Part shown: positions 39,201 through 51,900 of the stretch, in pieces
Position numbering within the stretch: the first letter of the stretch is position 1
Layout of the letters: each line of letters opens with the position of its first letter
Assembly: GCF_047495875.1 (NCBI RefSeq)
Contig: NC_092461.1
Span: forward strand, 49,791,101-49,855,100
Source: Pithys albifrons albifrons
Taxonomy: Eukaryota; Chordata; Aves; Passeriformes; Thamnophilidae
Length of the DNA stretch: 64,000 nt
Direction of reading: 5' to 3'
Notes under the pieces: model-generated
The model's database searches: none
What the model saw: only the letters and a program-made list of their open reading frames with translations
What the model was told of the DNA's origin: nothing
Position numbers and translations under genes: made by a program

Positions 39201-42200
39201 GAGTCTTGTTTTAGTACTTCATCTGCCAGTTCAGCTTCCTTTCTCACACAAATAGGAGAAAAGATTCCCATCAGGGCTGCATTTGCACCTGATGACAGTA
39301 CTGCTGGAGACAGCCCTCTGCTGTTGAGATGACCTTGAGGTCCTCACTGGAGCATGGCTCCTGAAGATACCTGTATCCTCAGGGCCAGCACTTCAATCTC
39401 GTGCATGGATTCAGGGGCTTGGCTCAACCCCTGGTAGATTGTATTCTGGGAGCCTTACTGGGAGCAGTTCTTCAAAGCTAACTGCCTAAAGTAGCTGCAA
39501 GAGGTGTCATGAACTAGGAGTCAGACTTACATAAAGTGCATTTCTGTGAGCACCAGCTCATACTGCAGGATGAAGGAGCTTGGTAGACAGAATCTAAACT
39601 CTAGCAAAGGTTTGCGGCATTACCTCAGTGGTCTTTATCGACAGGTCTTTTCTCTAGCCTATGATGGCTAGACTCAAAACCTTTGGCTGCCTCAGATACT
39701 TCTCTTGCACATGGAAGGGACATTTGAGACCAGCAGTTATCTTCCAGTCATGTTGTATCATGGCCCACCTAGGCATACTCTCGTATGCTGCCTACATGAA
39801 TCAAAACTATTTAGAGCTCTCTGACAAAGACTTAACTATGTACCATTCCTGGGTAAACTCATGGCACTCCAGTCACTGCCCTTTCTGTGCCCTGGAAAGG
39901 GCTTGAAGTGTTAGGAACTCTTCAAGAGATTACTGGAGTTGGATGCTCCTGACCATGAGAAATTGCTATTACTAGCTTGAGTCTGGAGTCAGTTTCATGC
40001 GAGGAAGCAAGAGTTTCCCATCTCTTGGCGGCCAGCTTCTGGCTAGCCTGAGGAAGGAGAAACAACAGAGAGGATTTCTGGGCAAGAAGCAAAGACCAGA
40101 ATTTCTAGTTCATGAGGGCCATGCCAAGAGTAATCACAGTAAATAGCAAAATTGCCAGAGACATTGGCAGGAAGGCAGGCACAGTCACAATGCTGGTGGT
40201 GAAACCACCACCCTGGCACTGGCCTCAGCTTGTGGAGGAGAGAGGCTGCACTTGCAGAACTCACCTGCTGATGCTGGGGAGGGCCAGGGTGCCTCAGAAT
40301 GCCCTGCTCATGTCCTCTCCCCTCGGCAGCAGCTGGGGCTGCAGGATATTTATTGCAAGCAGGAATTGCCAGACAACCTGGCAAATCTGTGTTTGCAGCT
40401 CCCCATGCAGAGTGCAAGTGACTCTCCCCTACAAATCTGCCCATCTGCCCATCTGCCCCAGAGAGGCCATGAGGGTTGATGCACTTCTGGAAAGCTCTCT
40501 GTGCACAGAGCTTCTGTCTTATTGCTGCTTGTTGTTGGTTCTCACAGCCTTAGCCATTGCATCAGAAACCACGTGCCATCTAAGCAGGGGCTAAAGGCAA
40601 CCACTCCTTTCCATCTCTGTCCTTTTCCACAACCACTGTGACTGCACACAGCAACGTTCCTTCCAGAGCTCTGCTTCAGTGAGCTCCTGTTGAAGACAGC
40701 CATGGCAAAGCCACACAGAGTCTCTCCATAAGGCTGTGCTGGGACTCAGAGGTTCCTGCCCATAGCCCAGGACGCCATTTCAGCCCCCTGGAGCCATCAG
40801 CCCCTGCTCCAGTGATGGGTCCCACAGCCAGGCACAGCTGTGGCCTCAGCCTGTCCCTAGGGAGGTGCCTGATACCAACAGCTGCGGCTGTCCAGGGTTG
40901 GGCTGTCCTGGTGTCCTTCAGCTGCCTGGCTTAGGGCTGGGTGATGGGACAGGCCCTGGCAGCCGGGACCTGTGCTTCAGAGGCAGAGAGCAGGGAAGGG
41001 CAAGCCTAAATGCTCTGCTGAAGATGGACTGTGTATGTGGTATGAAAGACCCTCTGACTGATTTGAGACCAGCTTTAGAAAAAGTATAGGTCTTTCCAAA
41101 GCATGGTTAATTCTACCATGACTTTAATCTCTCCACATCTCTTCATCATGATAAAAAAGTTATTTAGAAAACCCTTAAGCACCTTTACCTTTATGCAATG
41201 TTTGCCCCTACCCCACTGTTCTCATACTTAAAACTAGCAAAAACATTCTTACTCAAGCTCTCCAGAAACAATTTCACCTTTGGGCAGAGAATAAGCCCGT
41301 AACTGCTCAACCCAGGAAAACAGAAGTTTCAGGCTGTTCTGACTAACAGAAGAAAGCTCAGGAGACTAAAATGGAAACAGTGTTGTGCAACAGAAATGAT
41401 AGTTTGCTGCTTTTCACAGTATAACTCTTAGTCAATTTTCATTTATTTTTCTAACAAATTGAAGTTCCCTAAGGATACTGACAGTGATAGCCATCTTTAA
41501 AAAGGGCTAACTCCAAGAAAATACACAGGTATCACTTCTGCAGCCTGCAAGTCCTCATCTTCAGAATTTAAATGTTACATTTAGGAGTAGAGTTTTAGGC
41601 ATTCAAGTAAAGTTCATATAGCAGTGCTTTGTGGACTTCTGGAGCCTTATAAGTCAAGTGACATCTGATATGTGTTCAGGAGCAACTTTTTGGATCCAGG
41701 CACTCAGATTTCTCAAACTATTTCTATTCTCTGACATTGGGGCTGGAAATAAACTCATTTCATCAAGCAGATTTTCTTTCCTGCAGTAGACATGTTCTGA
41801 GGCCTATGGTTATATATGTTGTAAATTTTCTGCTTTTTCTTTATTGGCTGCTACAGAAACTGATTAGATCAGATGATGTAACTCTAAGATATCTGAGATG
41901 TTTGAAATGGCTATGGAAGCTTTCATCTTTAATGTTTTATGACATGCCAAAAAATTTGGAAAGTTCTTAGATTGCACATTGTTTATGGTACATTGCCACT
42001 TTGTAACTTGGATCAGTGAGATTGCATCTACATTAGATAGCTCTATTTGACACTAATCCATTATCCTAGCCCTGTCATCATGGTCCATCTGTACTAATTT
42101 TTTTTTAATCTACTGCACTCAATACAATTGATGGCAATCAGCACATGGCAAATGATCTTTCACAGTGGGTAAACAGAAACCTGATGGTATTCAACACTTA

Positions 42201-44889
42201 TTCCTGTCCTGTGAAATTTGTCTCAGCTATATTAATATATAATATTTATCAGTTACATAGTGATATTTATTACTGTTGCCTGTTTTTGGATGCCTGATCT
42301 AAAGACATTTTGCTATCAATGGGTATTGGCGATATTTTAATTCATTAAAGGCTTTTATCCTTTCTTCTTTAGTTGCAAGTCAGAATGAATTTCCATACTA
42401 CATTTTTTCTAGCAGCAAAATTGATCTAGACAGTTCTCTTCCTTCCCTATGCCACTTCTTCCTGCTGCCACATCAATCTTCTGCTTGCTTTTTGTGCAAA
42501 TGCAGCCATCTGTGGGGCAACACTGTAAGACAGATCAGTAAAATCAGGAGTGCTATAAATAAACTCTCCAGGAAAAAAAATAAATCAGTGAGACAGTTGA
42601 GCTGGAAAACGTAGGAGAGTGGTGAATCCTCCAACAAAGGGTTTTCTTCAGAACAAGATGAAAGAAAGAACAAGAACACAACTGTATATGTCAAAAGGGG
42701 AAAGGATGAGGATAGATTTTTTCCCCAAAAAATGATGGCCTGGAGATCAGATGATGACAGAGGCTGCAGGAAATATAAAATAACCTATACAAATACAGAG
42801 TTTGGCTTTGCCAATTTAATGTTGCAGGTGAAGGTTGAATATTCAGATAAAGATTTCTAAGGGAGACTCAGATGTGGGATCAGAGACATGGAATCATTTA
42901 CCCATCTTATTTGATACTCCTCCAACACAAGTTTAAAAAAAAGACCATCAACACATTAAATTCTGGCCCAAGGCACTGGATTTTATAGTACTGTATGAGA
43001 TAGCAGGGTTTCATATGTAATGTCAGGGTTTCATATGTAAATATTGAAATTTCACTGAGGCCACCAGTCCATACAAACACAGATTATGAGAAGGATATAC
43101 AAAATTAAGATGAGTTTGTCCATGTCACACCCTTTCTCCATTCCTTACCACTGAAAGAAAAAGCACTCTCCTTTCTCAGGCCTGTCTGCTCACCTTTCTT
43201 CATGCTGATATGATTTTGCTCTTTCCCATGTGATAGCATGTTGTGTGTGCTTATGCCTCCTGAGAACATATCAGATACTTTGCTTGGAGCACAGTATTGT
43301 TTTATTCTGATATAATACTTCGTACTTTTCTGCCAGCAGCTGAATTAAATACTCAGAAAGTTTAAATCCTATATGTTCTCCAGAAAGTATTTTGGAAAGA
43401 CAGGCTTGTGTGCTTTCCTAATCTTGTATGCCTCACCAAAAGTAGTGTGCAGGAGGTGTTTCCTCTGTTACAGAGTTTGAGCAGCCTCTACTTTTCCTTA
43501 ATACTGCTTTGTCATTAAGTTCTAGAACAATAACCAAGCAAGCAAGCTAACAAATGTGTTTTCCCTACATACCAAAACAAACCCGTGTCAGTTTTGGTGT
43601 ACAGCTTGTGCTGAAAAGATTCTCTTTCCTCCCTGTGCTTTCTGTATTTTGTTAATTGACTATTTTGAATACTTCTGATGAAGTATACCTACTTGGCTGC
43701 AGGCTCTCTTCTGCCAAGCTCTCAGGAGAGTGGCTGGCTGGAGGTTTGCTTTGTCCCTCATCAGCCTCAAGGAAAAACCATCCCACCATCTCAGTGGCTG
43801 CTCAGTCTCCCAGTGCAGAATTTTAAAACACCTGGACTCCCTTCCCCTCCTGTTCTCCAGCATTAGCCAAGAAATTTCAGAACATTTGTACCGATTTGCT
43901 AAATCCCTCTGGACATTTGGAAAGTAATACATTATTGCACTGCTTTGCATTTCATGTTGCTGGTTTTTGCTTTATTGGTAGCTGCGTGTCTGAGTTGGGA
44001 AAATCATTTGCTGTTCCTACTCCAGCAAAAATTTGCTCATTACCCTACTATGCTATTCTTTATGCTAATCTTTTTGTTCCTCTGTTTATTTTCTTTCCTT
44101 CATGTACCTCCACTCTTGGCTTTCCTTTTTCTCCCTTAATCTCATGAACTAATTCCCTTTCTGTATTAGATCCTATACATCACAAAATGGACAAGACTTC
44201 ACCCTGCAAGTGGTTGTATGTATGTAATACATTTCTGCATATCTTATTCAGCTGAATACAATGGCACCACTTACACACCTTAAATGTTTGCAGTATCTGA
44301 GCCCAAACAACTCACCTAGCTACTGGCTTTTACAAGCAAAGAAGGAACTAGCATGGTTTGTATACAACATGCCAAAATTCCAGTATAATCTCATTGTTGT
44401 TACCCTTATTTTCCACTTCCCCTCCCTGTTTGTTGTAATTGCCTATTCTGTCATTTCAGATTAAGTATCTCACCATGGAATGACTTTTATTTACTTTTAA
44501 TTTGATGTACTGGAAGTAGTCCTATTGACTTAAATGGAAGTATGCACATAAATAAAGGCAAGTATAGGTGTGAGCCTTTAACAGATGGTACATTGCAAAT
44601 CCCGCAGGGAAAGCATGGTACATTTTTTTCACTTTACTATCTTTCCACATGTTAAATGCAGGTTGGGTGATTAATAACTTTTTTCCAGATTAAGTTTTGA
44701 GGTTTCATACCAGTTTAATAGAAGAACCACTAGTCATAAACACAGGATTAACTCCAGTTCCAGAGAATTCCGAGATACATGAGATAGTATGAATGATTAA
44801 CTAGAAAAAAAAAAGGAAGACGAAGAAGAAAAAAAGACAGCACCCGATTTAAACCCAATGTAATATTAATATATGCAGATAATTCTTAA
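39201..44889. other. Apparently intergenic sequence upstream of the CpG island
   Basis: No gene supported. Two GC-richer patches stand out (about 40,110-40,480 and 40,640-41,000). A small tandem duplication lies at 43,004-43,040. A purine-rich stretch at about 44,803-44,840 lies just before the CpG island. Confidence 0.4.
43004..43040. repeat. 20-bp tandem duplication
   Basis: The unit CAGGGTTTCATATGTAATGT occurs once complete (43,004-43,023) and again for 17 bases (43,024-43,040), an ordinary slippage-type duplication. Confidence 0.9.
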
Positions 44890-45420
44890 AACATGCCGGA
44901 GGACATTCGGAGTGTGGCCAGAAGCGGAGGTCAGGAGCAGCGAGCAGGCTGTGGGAGAGGGCAGCAGCTACGCTGAGATTGCAGACAGAGGGAATCCCGT
45001 GGAGACGGCGTGAAGGTCGGTAGTGAACGGAGACGCAGCCCAAACCCGGGCGGGCGAGCGGAGGCAGCCGCGGGGAGGGCACGGGGCTGGGCGGCTCGGC
45101 GGGGCAGCACCAGCCATGAAGCGACAGCTGGGGCTTGCTGGGCAAATTCTGGGGCGAGTTCTGTTTCAAACGGCAAGGAGAGCGAAAAGAAGAAAGGTCT
45201 GACTCTTACAGCACGGAAACAGGGCTTAGCCTTTTTGGCGAGTGAGTCAGCGCTCAGCGGCACGACCCTATCGGAACGCCCCAATAATTCACTCTTCGCC
45301 TCGAGTTCTTCCCTTTCCACGGGCGCGAAGCCCACGGAACTGTCCGTGCACACACCACTCACTACCTGTGCTGGTGCTGCTGGGGCGGCAGCGCCGCAGC
45401 GCTCCCCGCTCCCGAGGCAG

Positions 45421-45628
45421 GGACAGCGCACCCACCCTCGGCCCCAGCACGGGGTCCGCAGCGCCCCCGCCCCCGGGGCAGAGACAGCGTTCCCGCCACC
45501 ACCGGGGCAGGAACACCGGGGCAAGGACAGCGCACCCACCCCTGGCCTCAGCGCGGGGTCTGCACCGCCCTCCGCCCCCGGGTCAGGGTCAGCGCTCCCG
45601 CCCCGCAGCGCGGGCAGCAGGGCCGGTC
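45421..45628. repeat. Imperfect tandem repeat (unit about 104 bp) inside the CpG island
   Basis: The segment starting GGACAGCGCACCCACCC at 45,421 recurs at 45,525, followed in both by a similar GGCC-CAGC-CGGGGTC-GC order and a C-rich stretch. Further partial copies of the 'gcagcgctcccgccc' core occur at about 45,593-45,610, 45,643-45,658 and 45,714-45,730, so the GC-rich part of the island is a degenerate minisatellite. Confidence 0.75.
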
Positions 45629-45899
45629 CCAGCATGGGGACCGCAGCGCTCCCGCCCCGCGCTCACCTCAGGCAGCGCGGACAGCAGAACCGTCCCCGCC
45701 CCAGCGCTGGGTCCGCAGCGCTCCCGCCCGCCGAGGCCGCCCCGCCGGGGGCGGGCGAGGGGCGGCACCGCCCTGCGCGTTGAGCTCAGCGCGTCGCGGA
45801 AAGAGCGGGCCCGGGCACCGCCTCCCGCCGCGGGCAGCCCCAGCCCCAGCCCCGGCCCCGGCCCCCGCCCCCGCCCCGGCGGCGCCGCCCCCTCCGCTC

Positions 45900-46008
45900 C
45901 CCGCTCACACACTCACAGCCACAGCTACAGACACACACGCTCGGAGGCGCTTCCTGCGCGGCGCGGGGCGCGGGCGGAGCGGCGGCGCTTCCTCCCGCCG
46001 ACTCGCAG
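45900..46008 (+). other. Putative first exon (5' UTR) ending at a splice donor
   Basis: Sequence just upstream of CAG/GTACTG (exon end 46,008) lies in the island core. The transcription start is not visible; I place it loosely near the CA-rich stretch at 45,900-45,940. No convincing coding start lies before the donor, so this would be untranslated. The only support is the donor match and the position in the CpG island. Confidence 0.35.
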
Positions 46009-48799
46009 GTACTGGGGGTGGGTCTGTGGCGGGGGAGGGCTCCGAGGGGCCCGGTGCTGGCCGCGTCCCCGTCCCCCCGCTCGGGCCTCCTCCGCCGGCG
46101 GCCGCCGCCCTGAGCTTGGCGGAGGGCGAGGGGTGGAGCGGAGTCTCCGAGCCGGAGCCGCCTCTGGGCGGGGGCCGCAGCCTGGGTGGGAGAGGGCCCG
46201 GGAGCCGCGGTCCGGGGGAGTCCCGGGCGCCGGGGCGAAGTCGCGGCTTCCCCCGCTGCTCGCACATTGCTGGAGGGTGAAGTCATCGTGCCCATTGTCT
46301 CCCCCCGGGCGGAACGAGCGGAGGAGGGGGCACGGCCGGCCCCGGGGCTGGGGAAGCCGCGGTGGGTCCCGCTCGGGCCCGGCGGGGTGTGCGGGGAAGG
46401 AGCTGCCGCTCCGCCCGCCCGGGTGGGCCGCGGGCCCCTCGGCCGCGCCGCGCTCCCCCCGCCCGGCAGCGGCATCGGGCCTGGGGGCTCCGGTAGCTGA
46501 ACTCGGGGGCACGGGCAGTGCGGGAGCTGCCGGGCCCGCAGCGCACCCCGCGGGTTCGCGCCTTCCCCCAGGGAGTTCCTGGGTGACCTCTCCGGCCTCT
46601 GTGCCCAGCCCGGACCCGCGGGTCGGGGAGTGAAGGAGTTCGGAGTGGCCGGGGACACCGTATCTCGGCTGTGAAGGGGCGGAGGACAAGCAGGGGTGAT
46701 AGCCAGCACCTTGCCGAGTGTTTTCCTTGCACAGATCATTTTGCAAAGCTGGGAGGTTTCCGCCTGGCAGTGTGCTATTCACAGCAGCTACTGCAGGCGC
46801 TCCTTGGGAAAACAGGGAAGAATTGGTAGGAAACTGTGTGAAAGCCAGAGTGAATGTGAGCGAGCTGAAGAGGTGATGGCTGGCAAAGGGAAGGTGTCCT
46901 TCTGCCTTTCTCCTGCCCCAATACTCTGTTTCGACAGAAAGAAATGGAGCTTTGCCAGAGGGGTAGTAGTGGAGTGTAGTTACAGGGTTATGCCAAAGGG
47001 ACAGTAATAGAATGCTGTTATTGCTGAGCAGAGAAATCAAAATTTGAAGCCCTCACGCCCTTGTGGTCGCTTATTGGATACGTGCCTGTGTTTCCTGGTG
47101 AGGAGCACAAGAAATCTTGTTTCTGTTAAAATACTGTAGTTAGCCTTGGTACTGATTAATGCTTTATCTCAGTTGTCATCAAGGACAGCATTATTTTTAA
47201 AAAGCAGGGTGCAGTTTGGGAAATGGGTCTTCCAGAGTTTTAATTCTGTAGACAAAATGAATCAAGAATTAATTTTTTAAATTAATTTTTTCCCCTTCAG
47301 GTTTTTTTTTTTATAACTCGGCTTCTTTTGCCAGCCAGAGAACCATATTTCAGTATCTGATGAATTTTTTTCAATAAATTAATTGGAAAAGAAAGTTTTC
47401 AGTTTAATATCCAGGTCAAACTGAAGTACAAGTTCTGAATTGCCCAGCTAACAGAATTCACTTGCACACTCAGACATGATGGCTGTGTAACATTACTTAA
47501 CAATTTCCAAAATCTGACCATTACTTGACTGTAAACATTTAAATGCTTGTACTTAAAACTTTCAGAAAGCTGAGAAAGCACCTTTTTATTTTTAATTGCA
47601 TGTGAAGTAGGCCTATTTGGTCCAGAAAATGAAAGTTTCACTTTTGCATAATGACAATAGTGCTAGTCTTAAAAACTTGTTCAGTAAAAGGCTTACCTTT
47701 GTGCATATTTATTGAAGTATGCCAGAGTTCAACTGTATTTTGTACAATGCAGCATTTGTAAAATGCTGAATTCTAGCTATTACGTTTATTGTCAGCTCTT
47801 TTAAAGTTTGTGGAACTCAGGTCATCATTTCTAAAAGAAGGAGTTGAAATGTGTAAGTGTGGATTTCTTCTCTCTGCTTCCCCTTAAATCTGTCAGACAA
47901 ATGACACATTCCTTATGCAGAGCAATCATCAGATTCTGATTAATTACGCTAGCTGAGGCTCAGGAGGAATGAAGATGCTTGACAGATGTGTTTGTTTACC
48001 TTCGCAGTATGTGCAAATCCTGGTCTCTCCATTAGTAAATGAATCATTAAAACTCCCTTAGCTATGGGATTCCCAGTTAGCATTAATATATGCATTAGGA
48101 AAACTTGTTTTATGGGAGTGTTATAAACTTATGAAAGAACACAACCCACCCATTCTTAATGAACACCATTTATCTACTGTTCTCCATGAGAAAAACTCCT
48201 GACTGAATTAGTTCACTGGGTAGGTGATTGTTCCTAACTACTCCAGTATGTGGGGGTTTTTCCTGTTTGCTTGGGCCTCTCTGATCCTTTGTCTTATTAA
48301 AGTATTCCTTACAAAGACCCAACACACACACACCACCCTCCTTCCTTCCAGGGTGACAAAGTGGGATGCCTGAGCCTTTTCACAGGACTACTGAATGCTG
48401 GTTTGGAAGTGCTAAAAAGATCTTTGAACTCTGAAGTGCAACTGAACTGTCCTTTGATGGCCTTTAGCCAAGCTTGTGGTCTCGATTATGGTGTCAGTTT
48501 ACTCTGGCCCATGGTCACACATCTACCTTAGCTTTGTGATTTGTTTTCTGAATTGTGAGTAAAGGCCACATACTGGCCTGATAGAATAAATTTTAATACC
48601 TGACTAGAACGAGTTGTTGGATACGTGTTTTAGGCTGTGCTCTTAGTGTGAATTCTGGTTTGCAGCTGAGTTGCGAGTCAGTCTGATTCTTTCTTAGAGT
48701 CAGCAAGAGCTCTTTGGAGGATTAATAAAAGTATTAATTCTAACACTGGCTTGTCCATAAAGAAATTGATTTCAGGGTTTTCTCTTGTGTTTATCTTAG
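46009..48799 (+). other. Putative first intron
   Basis: GC-rich for its first 650 bp (rest of the CpG island), then AT-rich single-copy DNA. A stretch at about 47,900-48,110 is dense in ATTA/TAAT homeodomain-type cores and could be a regulatory element. No repeats recognised. Confidence 0.35.
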
Positions 48800-48946
48800 C
48801 TCTGTTTCCATTGTGCCTTCTGTGTGGAAGATGCGTTGCTGAATGAATCCGTGTAACTAACACGGCTTGAAGATATGGGGAATGATGTTGGATCTTACTG
48901 CTAAAAGCATGTGAAATGGACCTGGAAGGAGACTTCTTCCGAGAAG
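48800..48946 (+). CDS. Candidate second exon with translation start (coding part 48,916-48,946)
   Basis: An acceptor with a pyrimidine-rich tract (ends TTATCTTAG at 48,791-48,799) opens a 147-nt segment that closes at a good donor (GAAG/GTAAAA at 48,946/48,947). The first ATG in its frame after an upstream in-frame TGA (48,883-48,885) is at 48,916; its context is favourable (G at -3, G at +4) and it reads MDLEGDFFRE plus one nucleotide, so the exon would end in phase 1. At least one upstream ATG opens a nine-codon uORF (48,876-48,905), which could dampen translation. I do not recognise the peptide. It may be the alternative N-terminus of a larger gene beyond the window, or the segment could be non-coding. 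Support is splice signals and frame only. Confidence 0.4.
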
Positions 48947-51900
48947 GTAAAAAGTTATATCGAGTCTTAGACAACTGAATTTGTGTTAGCGTTGCAGTGT
49001 ACAATTTTTTTTCCCCTGTGGGAAGAATGTGGAAGAGGCATTATCAGTATGTCTTAGAAGAATTTGGGTTTTTTTTAATGTTCCTATTTTTCACAAGAGG
49101 AGACTTGCTTTTATTCCTAAGTCTCTGAAGTAAAAGTTTTATCCCTGGCTTAGTATAATTTTAGTTCATTTCAAGAAGTTTGTCTTTTAAATCCTCAATG
49201 AAATAATCTTTAAGGAGAAAGGTTCACCTTTTTGTGTTGTACAGAGATTACATTTCAGATATTGTGTGTTCTGCTTTAACTCAGAAAGAAAAGTCCAAAT
49301 AAACTGTGAGTTTAAACTTAAGAGTAGAATTCAAAGTAGAATTACAGTCTTCCCTCTTAAATATTCTCTTGAAGGATTACTTCAGAAGATTTCTTCAGGC
49401 ACTCTTTTAATTCATTTTATTTCTTAGTGCTTTGTGATAATGAACAGGTATTTGGTTTATTGCTGATACTTTCAGATTGACAGATTTCTTCCAAATTTCT
49501 GTAAGGTTCACCTCATTATCCCAGATTTTGTTAGGAGTTTATTTTTTAGTTGATGAAGAAAGACTTTGTGGAAGAGACTTCACTCATTTTGAGTCATGAG
49601 GTGGCTTAGTCTCTTCTTCAGTGATCTTAGTTGTTTCACATACACTTCTGGCAATTCTCAGGCACTGCATAATTGTGGTTTACCTTGGTTTTGATTGCTG
49701 GCCCTTTTCTGGCATGAGTTGCTTGGTTTTCCTATTTTTTTTTCTCTTAGTGCAAGACTCAAGTATCCAAAACAAAGCAATTGGTATCTAAAAAGAGCTG
49801 TATGTGTTAGTGTTGTGTGATCATAGAATATTAGAGGGCTCAACTAGAAATTACCTTCCTGTTGTAAGCATGTCTTATGCCAGCTTTAGAGCAGTCTTTG
49901 AGTTCTTCAAAGTAGAATTCTTAGAAGGAAGAAAAGCCGCATAGCTGAGTTGTGAGATGTCATTTTTGGTACCACCCTTAGGTCTTTCATCATCAGGGCA
50001 AGTGAGGAGGCTTTGACTGTTTCACTTTACCTTCACTGGAGTTGTGGCATACTCCTTAGAATTAACCCTATCTTGGGATTTATTCATGGAATCCAAAAAG
50101 TAGGAGTACTTTTATTTTAGGTTACTTTTTTTTTTGTAATGGAAGGGTTACTGTAGGCTTTTCCACTCTTAAATTGTGGATTGAAGTCAGTCACCTGCTG
50201 GGCAGCTGTCAGCATCCTGTTGGACAGGCAGCCAAACACTGTAATTCCATTTACAAGATGAGAAGAGCTGTAGATGTTTTTTCCAAAGGTTCACTTTGCA
50301 TCTGGACATGCTGCACCAGACTGGAAAGCTGATATAAGAGTTTCTTTAACCTAAAGCAGCTTGGCAAAATGACCTAATGAAATGAGCCTGAAGTTTCCTG
50401 TGTACCAGTGTTTCCTTGGGCATTAAAACTTCCTGTCTTTAGAGGCCAGAATATCCTCTAATAATGTCTTCAGCAAGACATTTGAGGGGCATCTTGCAGA
50501 AATAAATGTTTGTACCCATTCAGTTTGGTATGGTCACTTGTTTTTGCTTCCTAAGTAGAGCACGTAATGCAAGTATCCTGTTATTGTTCAGCACAAACTG
50601 TCATTGTGGGACTATGTCAGTTCTATTCTGCTTCCATTTATAGTTGAGACAAATTACTGTTAAACAAACAGTTTTCCATAGGTCCTTTAGCTGATCCCCT
50701 AAGGCAGATTAGAGCTCTTACTCTAAATTGGAGCCCCTGGCTGTCCCCTTCAGTTGCTCCACTTAGTGAATGAAGAACTGCTTCAGCAAGAGGACTAACT
50801 GGGGAAATTGTGTGCAGTAAGAATCATATTGCTTTGTTCTCATTGTGTGATGCTGCATATCCTTAATAAATAAAAATACCACTCTTACGTTTCTTGGCTA
50901 GTGATCAAATTCTTTGCATAAAACCATATTATAAGCCATGTCAAGTAATCAAGTTCTATTTTTATCTTGAAATGCTTAATCTGTCATACAGTTCCAGCTG
51001 TACTGTTTAGTGCACTGTGTATGACTTCTGGTGAAACAAATTTACCTCAGGCAGGTGTTCAAGAAATGGTTTTTAGGCGGTGCAGAAGGATCTTACAATT
51101 TGGGGGATCTGCTGAGCAGTGGAGGTTCTGGTGGGACTGAAGGTTTTAGTTGAGGCATGGAGCTCTCAGAGGGCTGCCTGGCTAGTGTTGGATATGGTGG
51201 CATCACAGCACTACTGTTGCTGTGCCTTATTTTTATTTTTAAGTATTTTTTATATGTTAACTGCTCTTAGACAAATAAGTGTCTTTCTTAACACCGTAAC
51301 GGTCGCATTCCAGAGGAAGAGACTCTTGGTGTTGCTGTGCCCAAATGCGTCATTCATCCATTTCCTTTGCTGAAACTACTTGATGCTCAGAACTTAATGA
51401 GTTTCTGTGAGACTGGACAAGGGGAGGGATGTTTTGGTAGATCTTCTGCTGTATCATAATTCAGAACTCAGTCTCAGGAAGAAACATCTATACATTTTTT
51501 TTAGGAAATAAAAGGCTTTTATTCTGTTTATATTAGATAGTTGATAAGTAGTTTGGCTTTTTATGATCTGAAAACTGAGGCCATATGCCAAGCCCAAGTT
51601 CATTGTTGCAGCTCTTTCTTGTATCAAGATCTAATTGCACCTTGACAATAAATGTTTTAGTAAGTGTTAACTGAACATCTGTACAGGGACTGTATATACT
51701 AAGTGGAGATGCTGACAGGTGCAACATACTGTTTGGCTTTTCTTCTTCATATCAGAATCCTTTATGTCGGGAGCTTCCAGGTGTCCCTCCGACATCTGCC
51801 AGTGGAAAAACATTTGGGTGGGAATAAATAGTGACTGTAGTAAGAGCATCCTACTGGCAAAGATGAATCCTGTTAAGAAATAATTTCTTCTGGTCAGCCA

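Larger units (their letters stand above)
44890..46650. promoter_or_regulatory. CpG island promoter
   Basis: GC content rises abruptly from AT-rich flanks and CpG dinucleotides become very frequent, especially at 45,380-46,620. GC-box-like motifs (gggcggg and its complement) are abundant around 45,730-45,900. In vertebrates such islands mark promoters, often of broadly expressed or developmental genes. The plus direction is favoured because a good donor (CAG/GTACTG at 46,008/46,009) and an exon-like segment at 48.8 kb follow on that strand. A divergent minus-strand transcript is possible. No TATA box was seen. The very long ORFs across the island on both strands (up to 463 codons) come from the scarcity of stop codons in GC-rich DNA and are repetitive in Pro/Arg/Ala; I do not accept them as genes. 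Confidence 0.85.

Noticed and set aside
40043..40444. Possible minus-strand small membrane protein: a donor-like CAG/GTGAGT at about 40,265 and a hydrophobic open stretch ending in TAG near 40,110
   Set aside because: The acceptor is weak, the implied intron would be only about 55-80 nt, and the hydrophobic frame has a stop close upstream; no family resemblance.
45010..47040. Very long ORFs on both strands across the CpG island (up to 463 codons plus strand and 371 codons minus strand)
   Set aside because: GC-rich DNA has few stop codons. The predicted proteins are low-complexity Pro/Arg/Ala/Gly strings, overlap in several frames on both strands, and cross the best splice donor.
49818..49850. 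Short 'atcatagaat' stretch resembling a reversed CR1 terminal repeat
   Set aside because: Only about ten bases match and the adjoining sequence does not follow the CR1 3' UTR.
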